This document shows, piece after piece, positions 1 through 10,958 of a DNA stretch of 64,000 nt. The notes under the pieces are model-generated. The model did not search any database and had not been told where the DNA came from. It was given only the letters and a program-made list of their open reading frames with translations. The DNA is taken from NCBI GenBank assembly GCA_013396655.1, contig WBMV01006647.1:1645938-1709937 (forward strand), given 5' to 3'. The position numbers and the translations under genes were made by a program. Each line of letters begins with the position of its first letter. Within the stretch, counting starts at the first letter, position 1. The stretch is from Campylorhamphus procurvoides. Taxonomy: Eukaryota; Chordata; Aves; Passeriformes; Dendrocolaptidae.

Positions 1-3000
1 GGAATTCAAACACCTGGATTGGGTCTGGGCTTGCCAGCCCTCCAAGCCTTTTAGCAAACTGGAGAGAATGCAAGGTCGTGCTTCCCACCTCACTCCTTCC
101 TCGATACAGCACCAGCTAGTTTGGCTACACCCTGATAAATTCAAGACTCAGTAATCAGCATTAATATGCAAGCAAGTATCAATCCAAAACCTGCTAATGA
201 AAATGATTACACTGTTATATTCATCTGAATCTTATATGAGCTACTGAGGGGCATATACCAGCAATACGTGTGCCTCGCTGCCTTTGTGGTGCCACCTTAA
301 AGACCCCTTGTTCACTTTTTTCTCTTTTATCGTCTTTTAGTTGTAGAGAATCACCTGCTTAAATATCTCTAAGGGTACTAGTAAAAAAGAAAAACAACAT
401 ACATAACAGATGCGCCAGTGAACCTTGGGATGAATGTATTATGGATACAGAACCATCACCACACACCTCATAATCACTTTTTCACCTGCCCATCTGGTGC
501 AGACCTGTGGCTTGTTAGTAATGCACTCGGATACAGTAAAATGTGCTTGTCTGAAAAGAACAATTAAGCAGAAGCTCGAGTGGTGCAGTTAGCAGGATTT
601 GATGAACAAAACTAGAAGGAGGAAAACAGACACGGCACCTTGTTTTTTGGAAAGGCAGGCACCACAGTTTCATGTTTGAGGAAGTAAGAGAAAAAGGCAA
701 GTCTTTTACTGAAGTTGAACAAAACCACGATGCCTTTTTTTTTTTTAAAGGCATTTTTAAAGTGTGAACCTTTCAACATAACATCTTCCATTTGCAAGCA
801 AAACATCCTTCAGTGCAATGTAAGTAGATCTAAATTTTGACCTAGAGAATCAACTTTAGCCTCAAGAGGTTGATTCATCACCTTAGACTCTCCATTAAGA
901 CATTGATAATGATTTCACAATATTGACACTTTTCCAATGGAAAACAGGTCATTGTTTCATTGTACTGAAAAGATGAAGACTTTTAATTGCCAGTGAAATA
1001 GATTTAAAACCAGAGAAAGGAAGGTAGAGAAGCTATCAAAATGGTGCCACTTTTGCTATCCCTTTGCTTTCTTTTGGTAGTTTTCCAATGTGAATCCCCT
1101 TCTGGCAAATAAACCTACTGCATTGCTTGGAATCTTGGTTACCAAGGATGTCTGAACAAGAAAAATTTCACTTACCTTTTGGGCACTGGACACATGACAA
1201 TACACAGGCTATCAGGAGACAACTGTTCTCCTGGAGATACACAGTGGATTAAAGCCATCATTTCTACTGATATTCATGACTGGCTTTACCACAGCGAACA
1301 AAGAAATTATATTACCCAGTGCTATTCATCTTGGTTTATCTGACCTAAAACCAGAAATCCTAAGAGATGATCACAGATTCTGTGGTAGGTCTTGTGTAAG
1401 CTCGTGAGTTTAACTGCATCAGGTACAAATGTTGAAAAAATTCTGACAACTGTGTTTCCTTTCACTCTGCTTCACCCTATCAGTTGCATAGGGTCAAAGT
1501 CAGCTGTTTATTACTGATTTTTTATTTCAAAGTGTCATCTCAGATAAATTTCTGAGCCTTGAATGAATAAGAAATTTTATGGAGGGAAAAAATTAAATGT
1601 GTTAATTAACAATCTTGCATATAAAAAAGCCCAAACCTGAATTCAATGAATTCCACCTTGCTTAGCTTTGAAGATGCCTCAAGTGTCAATGCATAGATGT
1701 TGCACCACCTACATACTGGGAGTTCAGTGGCTCCACAGACATTTTTTAAAAGACTGAGTGTTTTATAAAAGTCCATCTCCTCTCCAATAATGTGAGTTAT
1801 AACATGTGTGTTTTAAGGAAACCATTTATTTTTATGCTGAGGCATAAACTGGCCTATGAACAAGATTCTAGTTTAAGAGCAACTTCAAAGGGCCCCAATG
1901 AACGAGCAGAGGGAAAGTGTGCACTCAGGCAGTTCAAAGCACTGTGACCATGTTATGCTGTCAAGATAGATGCAGGGGCTCCAAATTCGACCAATTAATT
2001 TTTTTTCTCACAGAAATGTTGTTATTATTAATAGAGATACTCAGTAAAAATCTCTGCATGTATGTAAGATATAGATATAGATATGTAAATCAATATTTGC
2101 ATAAGGACCTTTATACTCCCCAAGCCAAAACTGTTTTCTTTGATTAGTTGAGTCAGCCTGCTGTATTAATTGGCTCTGGCTTTCATAATTACAAGAACAA
2201 TAGGGTGTTTCTCAGGTCTGCTACTGATGTTGGAGCACACCATAGTTTTGAAACATGTATAAGCACATATAAGCACACAGTTAATTTTATCTCAAAATAG
2301 AAATAATACTGGAGTTCAGACTCATGATTTCCACAGGGGAAAACTCAATGGAAATCCATTCTCCAGTGGCATAAGAAGCACTGACACAAATCCTACATAC
2401 ATATGGATAATTTGTAGCAATCAGACATTCCAAGCGTTGCTTGAAAAATATGCTGTAGAAAGTATATGTACCCTCATTCAAAACTCCAAAGACATATTTT
2501 GATTACTGATAAGTTCATTAAGAGACTAGATTGCCTTTATATAAGAAAATTCACTAAACTGATGTTTGATGCTTAAATTCTTAATCTAAATCCCAGTCTG
2601 TAATCTTCTCTTGCTCTTCCCACGGTACAGCCAGATCCTACAAAGAATTCATACCCCTTGCATTCAGTGCTGCATATTTTATTTAGTTAAAAGATGCTTT
2701 GACTTGATCCATCAGATTTTTCTGGAGGACAAAGGACAACCATTCCCACAATTAATGTCTTTTGTTACTTTACTTAATCTGCTCACCATACTTTACTCTG
2801 TAAGGATGCTGTATACATCATAAATAAAAACAATAAAGATGTGATCCTTTCCAGTCACAGCTCTATTTCTTAAGCAATGTTAAGAAAAACTTTGTTACAC
2901 ATAGAAACTGTGTTAAAATATTAGCAAGTAGTAAAATATTATTGAACGTTTGCAGAAATTAAGCTACATCTGGCAGGGGGCAACAGTTAATCTGAAAAAA

Positions 3001-3294
3001 TAGCAAATTTGTTCTATTTACATAGTATTGATTACCGAATTCAAATCCCAGTGGTTCAAGCAATCATTTATTTGTCTAAATTAATAACTGATTGCTTTTG
3101 TCCCATTCTTCCACAATATTTTAGGACAAAAAGGGGAGAAACTAACAGTAAAATGTCATTGCAAGTTTGTAGGATACCTGATAACTATAAAGTGCATTAA
3201 TCAGAGACATATTTTCCTTGTATATAAGAAAATCACCAACCTCAAACCTTCCAGATATTATCAGAAAAACCTCAGAGATGTTGTTATTCAGAAG
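1..3294. other. Unique A+T-rich DNA, no gene seen
   Basis: No open frame here shows a domain, and none exceeds about 80 codons. Short T-runs and A-runs are present (for example near 730) and there is a small GATATA-type microsatellite near 2066-2090. On the minus strand, 1230-1176 is a 55-base segment bounded by good splice-site consensus sequences; it is discussed as a finding because a match this short can arise by chance. I recognised no repeat family. The stretch is intergenic or intronic sequence as far as I can read it. Confidence 0.7.
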
Positions 3295-3645
3295 AGACCA
3301 CTGGAAGTGGAAGTGATCTCTTCCAACCTCACACATAAAGCAGAACTATTGCCATGCTAGATCACGTCACCTGTGGTTTTGTCCAGCCAAGTCATGAAAA
3401 TTGCCAAGAGTGGAGACTCACTGACCACTCAAGGGCCCTGTTCTGGCCCTGCACTATACCTGCACTGTTCTCTTACTAAAATACTGTTCCTGATGTCCAA
3501 TCTGAGCCTCTCAAAATGTAATTTGTGACAACTCCTCAATATGCCACTGGGGAACATTCTCAAATTTCGCCATGTCCCACCTGGGGGCCTAACCTGGGCA
3601 GCACCCACCTGGGGTGCCCTCTCCATCCTGTGCAGGAGTGGGAAA
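3295..3645 (-). mobile_element. Old CR1 LINE, 3' fragment
   Basis: Read on the plus strand this is the reverse complement of the 3' part of a chicken-repeat-1 (CR1) non-LTR retrotransposon. The blocks 'TTTTGTCCAGCCAAGT', 'GAAAATTGCCAAGAGTGGAGA' (up to one mismatch from the usual form), 'CTGATGTCCAATCTGA' and 'CCTCTCAAAATGTAA' occur in the family order. Divergence is high and spacing is irregular after 3545, so this is an old, decayed copy and its right edge is uncertain. A short minus-strand open frame across 3429-3626 is a by-product of this repeat and not a gene. CR1 copies are usually truncated at the 5' end on insertion, which fits. Confidence 0.7.
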
Positions 3646-4229
3646 ACAACCTCCCAGTGTCCTCCTCATCCAGCTCACATGCAGTGAGCTAATTTCTCAG
3701 CATGAGCACACCATGAGCTCGTATTTAACCTCCATCAGCTGAGTCTCCCAGGTCATTTTCAATAAATGTGTTCACCCTCTGGTTAAATAATTACTAATTG
3801 TTTCCTACAGCTGCCCCCTCAGGGTCTCCCATTGCTGTGGGAGAGCACTGAGCCATATTAGACCACAACAGTGCTACCATGTCCACTCATGGCCACAGGG
3901 CTCCTAGACCTGTAGAGGTATAAGGTTACAGCGGCCAATAAATTTTAAACCATTTCCTACACTGTAGAAGCAGGTTAGGAGTTCTTCCTCTGTTCCTTAG
4001 ACAGACAAAAGATATTTCTGGCAGAACTAGGTTTGTTTCCTTAAATTTTACTTTCCATATGCTCAGGATAGTTATTTAGTTTGTCTCTGGTACTGAGGTG
4101 GCCAACAATGCAGTGCTATTTCATCTAATGAAAAAAGAGAAGTACAAGGTATGAAAACCTTATTCTAAAAATGAACGAAGCAGATGGGATATGCAATTCT
4201 AACTTAGTCCATTTGCATGTGTTTGTTGG
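3646..4229. other. Unique DNA after the CR1, no gene seen
   Basis: This is moderate-GC sequence (about 3650-3930) followed by A+T-rich sequence. The first part might include more of the decayed CR1 or another unidentified old repeat, but I cannot match it. No coding frame or RNA gene is visible. Confidence 0.6.
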
Positions 4230-4280
4230 TTGCTTTTTTTTTTCCCTGTTTCTTTTTTCTTTTTTTTTTCTTTTTCTTTT
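4230..4280 (+). repeat. T-rich low-complexity tract
   Basis: This is a run of T broken by single C residues (repeats of the type TTTTTTTCTTTTT). It lies directly to the left of the perfect hairpin at 4284-4307. It could be the reverse complement of a decayed poly(A) tail, but no retroelement body is recognisable next to it. Confidence 0.85.
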
Positions 4281-4283
4281 AAG

Positions 4284-4307
4284 TTCGAGTAGATTTATCT
4301 ACTCGAA
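4284..4307. repeat. Perfect 10-bp inverted repeat, 4-base loop
   Basis: The left arm TTCGAGTAGA (4284-4293) and right arm TCTACTCGAA (4298-4307) are exact reverse complements around the loop TTTA. The structure sits at the 3' edge of a T-rich tract. Function is unknown. A stem this short is below microRNA-precursor length. It may have been created by a template-switch event during replication. Confidence 0.9.
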
Positions 4308-4664
4308 AAGGTCTGCTTGCAGCAGAAAGGAAAACCAATTCTTCCAGCTTTAGGGCAGGAAAGTGCATAGCTGCTAAGGAAGAAGAGAGATTATGCACAT
4401 AACATCCTCACCTCCTACATTTGGCAGCTCCCTCTGCTTGGAAGCTGTCACCCCAGGCATCCAGCCCAGGGTGTTCTAGTCCTAGATATCCTCCTTGTAC
4501 AGTCTCCCACTTCCTGGAGATGAACCAACACTTTGTGTTTGACTTTCTCCACCAGCCTCAGCTCTCCTCATCTCCCTAGCTAGCAGTATCAGAGACAGCA
4601 TATTTCAAGTTGCAACCTCCCAAAGCCTGTATTATCACTGCGTTTAAAGGGTAAAAGGGGCAGT

Positions 4665-4676
4665 AAGAAGAGAAAG

Positions 4677-4707
<31 letters not shown>

Positions 4708-4731
4708 GAAAGAGAAAGAGAAAGAGAAAGG
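4665..4731 (+). repeat. (AAAGAG)n purine microsatellite
   Basis: This is a nearly uninterrupted hexanucleotide repeat of AAAGAG units, slightly irregular in its first 20 bases. The strand is pure purine, which is the composition that can form triplex (H-DNA) structures, and the tract is likely to vary in length between individuals. Confidence 0.95.
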
Positions 4732-7449
4732 AGACCACACAAGGACTCAAACAGCCCACACACAGGTTAAAACCACCTCTCTGGCTTAGAGTCTCTGCAT
4801 GGGAAAGAGGAAAGGAATGATTTTCTCAGCAACCCCTAATAGATGTGTGATGTCTTGCAGGAAGAAGCAAAAAGTGATGTCATATTCTGGATAACTGCAC
4901 AAGCACTGAGGGGAACAACTGCAAAACCCAAAGAATCAAGTCCACGTGGTTCATCAAATCTGCAAATAAACACATATTTAAATTCTAATCTAAACCTTCA
5001 CATTTAACTTTGCAGTTGATAATTTCTGTCTCCAGATGATTAAGACAATGTGCAATAGGAAGGACTTTGCAATGCCTTTTGGTCATTGACCTGTGTTTTA
5101 AGTAAAAAAAAAATAAAATCTCTTCACCTCAATCAAAGCTTCAGAAAAATTCCAAGTTTCTTTTTTAGACTTCCAGTGCACACCTCACCCCGGCCAATTA
5201 TGCCGAGTGTGCAGGAGGGCCCAATATGCACATGGTTTGGTCTTTAACCGGTTTTGCCTTTATTTACAAATCTGGGTGACAGCAGGTACCTTAACAGAAA
5301 AACATACAGGGGAAAGTTTCTTGCACTTTCTTCACATCATGTTCTCTCTGCTTTTGCGTGTGTCGAGAAATACCAGAAAAAACTATCAATGCCTGTCCTT
5401 TATGTTTTGAGCTTTCGCACATGAGGAGTCCATTTAATATTTTCAAGTGCCAATACCCTTTTCTAACTCAACAGCTCCCTCCAAGCATTAGACTGAATCA
5501 CCAAAAATATTTTTCAATGATAGATTGTAGTAAAAAGGCTGTTGAAGAGCATGTGTGAGAAGAGCATCATACCACCCTCTCAAAGCCCTTGGAGGGTGCC
5601 TTGAGCACTGTAAGTTAAAAGAAGAGGAAAAATAACCCTGAATGACTGTGTTACAATAGTCATTTCTTCCAAGCAGTGTGAATATCTATATCTTTCTTCC
5701 TTTCTTTCTCAATTTAGACTTTCACACACTTTATTTTTTTACTTTTTTTTTTCCAAAGATTATCGTCAGTTTACAGGCTTATTGCAGGGGAGGTTATTTT
5801 AAAAAATGGGAGAGAGGCATGACTGCTTTACTTTGGTTACATCTAAGTCTCTTAATTTACTTTCAACCACAGAACAAATTGACAAAGCAGAAAAGTAAAT
5901 GCAAACAAAGGAGACAGCAGCCAGTGCCACTCTGAGTCCTGTGGGAATTCCCAAATTGCTAAAAGCTGTCACCATAGTCTGAACTATCAAGTGTGAGGCA
6001 CATGCTGTTGTTAGTTGTTAAATTTAGTGCCACTAAGGGCTACTCCTAAAAAAACCCCAAACACAAACAACCTACAGTGTCTAAAGCAGTCAGCATCTAG
6101 AGCAGATATTAATAGAGTGATTTCCTCACGAAGAAAAAGTACTAAGAGGTTTTCTCTCTCAAGCATCATGAAAGAAAGGACTTATCATGAAAATAAAAAT
6201 ATCAAACATTCATAGACCAGTCTCTATGTCCCAGCAGAAACCACAGGACATTTGTGATGGGCAGTTGAGTGCTGGTTCATGACATAATATTTGTTCCTCC
6301 TGCCTCTTGATTCTTCTGCTAATGTGCACTGACTGTTCAAGTTGACTGCAACATACTGCATGTTTTCTGAATATTAATTTTATATTCATCAATATCTATC
6401 ATGGCTGAGGATGTAGCTTGGGTTGCCAGTGTCAAAAGAGATGTTTCACACCACTATAGATGAGAGAGTCAATAATCCACAGAATATTATCTATATTATT
6501 GTTATGGAACTTGCATCTCAAGGACTTTGGCATAGACACTGAAAAAGCTAAATATATCAGAGATGCCTGACACTTGAGGAAGCCTTCCCAACAGAGATAG
6601 GTGTTGAGAGTGTCCCTGAAACCAAAACCCTCTCAAGGTGCAGGAGAGGGCAGAAGAAGAAACAGCAAAAGCAGTAAACCTGATATGGTGGGACATGGCG
6701 AGGCCTGCGTGAGAACGGTGAGAACAATCCCCATCCAGAGGCAGAAGTGTCTGTAAATCAAAGTGTAAGTACACAACACATATGTCCCCCACCACCAGGG
6801 CCCAGCCAAGCGGTGCCAGCTGTGCATGGAGGCGCTCAGGAAGTCTAGGATTCCTCAAACATCTGCTGGTGCCATTAAGAATGAGAAGTAAATCCACACT
6901 GGCATTACGTGAGATTTATTTTTCCACATTAACCCTGGAAACAACTGCCAAGTTTTTCGCTTGTTTGCCACACAAGTAACCACTGAGTGGTGTAAGAATG
7001 GGAGCCAGATGAGAAACTATATGTAGAATAATCAGGATTAGGGTAAAAAAGTAAGTGGCCAATGAAATAAAACCAAAGAAATGCAGGGGGGAGGAAGGCT
7101 GGAGAAAATGTATTCAGACTTCTCTTAAGCTACTGTCATACTGAGGGGGCACGTTGTTGTTTCTACAATATCTCTAAGTTCCAGGTGCACTCAAAGCAGG
7201 AGAAGACAGGTACCTATTTCACTGGTGTATTTGTCCTTATTCCATGAAAGCTACATCAAAGTTAGGCAGCCCCCAACACAGGACAAGACAAACTCCATTC
7301 ACGTAGTTGCCAGGTAAATAAAGAATGACAGTGCCAACCTCAGCAGGCAGAGCATTGCAGCTACACCACACTTTCTCCGTGTTCTATTGATCTCCTCCTA
7401 AGCTCCTTCTGCCCATGAGAATCCCAGAAGGATGCACAGTGAGCAATAC

Positions 7450-7476
7450 CTTTATTACCTTTATTACCTTGATTAC
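7450..7476 (+). repeat. Nine-base tandem repeat, three copies
   Basis: The unit CTTTATTAC occurs twice exactly, then once as CTTGATTAC (two changes from T to G and from T to A are not needed; one base differs). It is a minor tandem duplication with no known role. Confidence 0.8.
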
Positions 7477-9193
7477 AAGAATTTTATTACAAATACCTCT
7501 ACATGAAATGATAACAAGGTCGAAGAGCGAATTAAGTCACTTATTTTTGCAGCACTTTGGTTCATAATGCTGAGTTAAAAGGTACAGAAAAAATCCTAAA
7601 AAATTTATTCTTTAAACATAAATGTCATTTATTTTCATACTAATAGTCCCTCTGCCACATGATCAAGCTATAACAGAGCAGAGGAAAGCTCCTGGGTCTC
7701 TCCTGCTCCTCTACACATACTACATATGGATGTCCCAGCCGTATTGTGTCTTTCAGTTTAAGCAACACCTAAGTGTCATAGCTCTGTGATGCTTATTTCT
7801 AGGTCAGGCTGGTTTCTTTATGCATCGTGAGTTAGGGTTTCATAACCATTTTTTCAGCTCAAGTCTGCAAACAAAATCTGTTTTTTGTGTTACTGGTCTT
7901 CACTCCTCCTTTCCCCTTGGCATGGCACTGTCTGTTCTTTTGTTCTTCATAACTAGACATGAAAGGAACTTGAAACTTTTTAACATGTTTTAGAGCTCAC
8001 GCTCCTTTGTTTTATGTTCCAAAAGAAATATTTTTCTGGGACTATTGATGCAGACACCCAATTTTTATTTTTATTTTTTAAACTTTGTTTCAGGTTGTCT
8101 GAAGGATGCAAGCAGGCTTAGGTAGGAATCATTAATGAAATAACCAACTATAATAATCATGAAATTTTTTTGGTAAAAGACAGTATTCACTGAACAGATA
8201 CTAAACTGCATTTTCATATTATAGAAGAAAATTCTTTTGATTAAAATCAATACATAATTTATTTTGTGAATCCTTATTTATTGTGCCTTTATAAGTTCTT
8301 CATTATAAATCTAAGTGAATTGATTAGTTCTGTAAGGAATGCATCAAGTTATGCAAAGTTTCTTCCCACCTTTGCAGCTTGTGTAACACAAAGCCTCTGT
8401 AGGATACATAAACATTAATGCCTGTGATTCTCATTTTCTTCCTCTGTAGCACAGTAGGAAAAAGAAGGCTATGAAATCACAGTAACGTCCCAGTAAATAC
8501 TGATTGCCTCCACCTTTTTTCCCACTTTCAGGTTTTTGGTTTTTTTCTGTTAGTCTGAAGGACAATGGTTAGAGCTGCTCCACCTGCAATTATCGTGAAG
8601 TCAGTGTGTTTTACTGAACAGATTTAGAGAAAGCCTCAAGCAACAACCCACACAGCCAGCGAAGAAGCTGCACAAACTTTTCTTGATATGAGCCTGTTGT
8701 TGTCTGACCACATCTAGATGCCCTGGGCAAGGATCAGGTATAAAACACACCCTGTGCCATGAGATGAACATGACAAAGTGGTGTTGGACTCTATCTTGCC
8801 ACGGACCAAAGTGGGACCTGTGGCACAGCCAGACCTCAGATACTGCACTCATGGCAGTAGGAATCATAAAGAAGCACAGGACAGAGTTTTCTGCCATTCA
8901 TTATTGTCCAAACCTAACAATTCTTTCCCCTGAACACACACTATTTTTGAGCCAGCTTGCCAAATCTAAACTATTCCAAATTTCTATTCATGAGGTACTA
9001 CATAACTCCTGTATGTCACTGTAGCAATTGGGATATGGAATAAAGAACATATAATAAAAATGCAGTATTTTCACCTTCTTTTAAGGCTTTTCCTAGAACA
9101 TCTAGGAGCAGAAATTAGAGCCACCACTCAGCTTCAGTAACAGCAAGTTGATGTTGGTAAATTAAGTAGTCTGATGACGCTAGTGATTATATT

Positions 9194-9217
9194 AATCCAC
9201 TTGACTGCAAGTGGATT
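9194..9217. repeat. Perfect 10-bp inverted repeat, 4-base loop
   Basis: The left arm AATCCACTTG (9194-9203) and right arm CAAGTGGATT (9208-9217) are exact reverse complements around ACTG. With one mismatch the pairing extends further outward (ATT against CAT). Each arm carries CACTTG/CAAGTG, which is both a CANNTG E-box and the core of NKX2-type homeodomain sites. A dimeric transcription-factor site is possible, but nothing in the sequence proves binding. Confidence 0.9.
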
Positions 9218-10932
9218 CATCATTCATTTCTTGAATAAGATGAAGATATGGCTGGATACTCATCTATTGCTGGTTTAGTAGGGAAAAGTGACTGCAGAGA
9301 AATACCAGTCCTTGAAAAGCTCTGTTTAAGACAAACCTTCATTAATTACTTCAGACATTTGTCTTGCATCAGATTTCTAATACGAGTTGCGTCATCGACA
9401 CATTCCAGTTGTACCCTTATCAAACAGGATGTGTGTTTTCAGCCAAGCAGCTAAAAGTTGTAGGAACTTAGATAGAATCTCATGTTTCATTTCTGCATAT
9501 GAAATTCTTGTTTGGATAAGCTACAGGATTCCATTCCAAATCTCTGAGATCTAGAGAAAAGTACTTTAAATGTATATACAAATATACAAACCAAAATCAA
9601 TAACCTACATGAAATCTTGCCTCAACGAACAGACGTTTCCACAAAGTTGTTAAAGGAGCAGATATCGAGAGGATGGATCAAGCAAATTAAAAAGACACGC
9701 TGTTAAAATTCAGCGTTTCCAGAAAACATTCCACAATGAACTTAGCATGGAAATAAACTGTTTAAATGACACCAATAGGACCTCCATTCATCGTTATATT
9801 AATATTGTTTCTTAATAATCTTATTCATGGGCAAATTTCACAGAGATGAAGAGTTTGTTCAATGCTAATTGCAAGATTTTTCATGTTTACTTCCTTGTTG
9901 CTGCAAAGCTCTGAGTATTCACAACTTCTTTCTAGCCTAATGCACAGGATTGTCTAATCTAATTAAGAGACTCAGAGAAGGAAATTAAAAAGAGGACATT
10001 TTAAGGGCCTATCTTGTAAGGCCAATGTAATTGAGAAAGGAATGGAAAGGATCTTATCTGGGTATGAAAGAGCCTTGTACGTCATGTGTTTTCTGCCCCT
10101 TGGGACTCTGATTAAAGCCAAGGTCTACTAACTTTGCTATAAATTCATATTTATTTTCATTGTCAAAAATAATGATATGAACACAACTTTTTTGAATCAA
10201 TCACAGGTTACAGATCCTAAAAGATCTAACAAATATTTAATAATAAGCATAATGGCAACACCAATTAATTTAACAGGACCCTTAATGTCTTCTATTGAAT
10301 CTGTGAGGAGCTGTTGGACTGGGACCATGGTCAGTGACTGGGGGACCAACGTGACTAAAATGTAGGATGGAATTTGTTTCTACACTCCCAAAAGAACCAG
10401 GGCAGCTTATGTTAAGAACAGGTATAGTGAATATGAACCTCCATCTCCAGAACTTACAGCTACCCAACCACCAAAGGAATTCGGATCACACACGTCTAGA
10501 AATTACTTGAACTGTGTTTCATAATTTAATAACATCATTGGTTACACTCAGAAGTCATTCAGGAAATTTAAAAATATTTTAAATTCTCAATTTCAGTGAA
10601 GAAGAAAATCTTGTAAAAATAGTCAGTGCATTAATATACATGTATTTCTTATAGCTTTTGGCTCACCTCACTGATTTAACTGATGTCATTTTGTGATAAT
10701 CAGAATCTAAAGGAACAGAAAGCAATCATAGCTATCACCCACATCAATCAATCACTTTTTCCTTGGTATCCCCTTCCATTCATAACCCTGGGTTTGACTT
10801 TAAATTTTTTAAAAAACGCTACCACTCAGTGGCCAAGTAAAAATTAGTTTTTAGCGACAGAGTCAGTTAAAAATACCCTTTTAACTTCAAATCTCAGTAG
10901 ATTTTTTTTCCCTTGCTTTACAACATAGAAAG

Positions 10933-10958
10933 GTGTCCACAATAAAGAATGTGGACAC
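10933..10958. repeat. Perfect 9-bp inverted repeat, 8-base loop
   Basis: The arms GTGTCCACA (10933-10941) and TGTGGACAC (10950-10958) pair exactly around an A-rich loop. A 74-codon open frame begins inside it but resembles no known protein. One or two stems of this size are expected by chance in a window this long. Confidence 0.85.

Noticed and set aside
6502..6897. 131-codon minus-strand open frame
   Set aside because: No start context, domain, signal peptide or family resemblance. A frame of this length is expected by chance in 64 kb read in six frames.
8730..8760. TATAAAAC near 8739 as a promoter
   Set aside because: An isolated TATA-like motif with no open frame, CpG island or downstream exon signal; such motifs are frequent in A+T-rich DNA.
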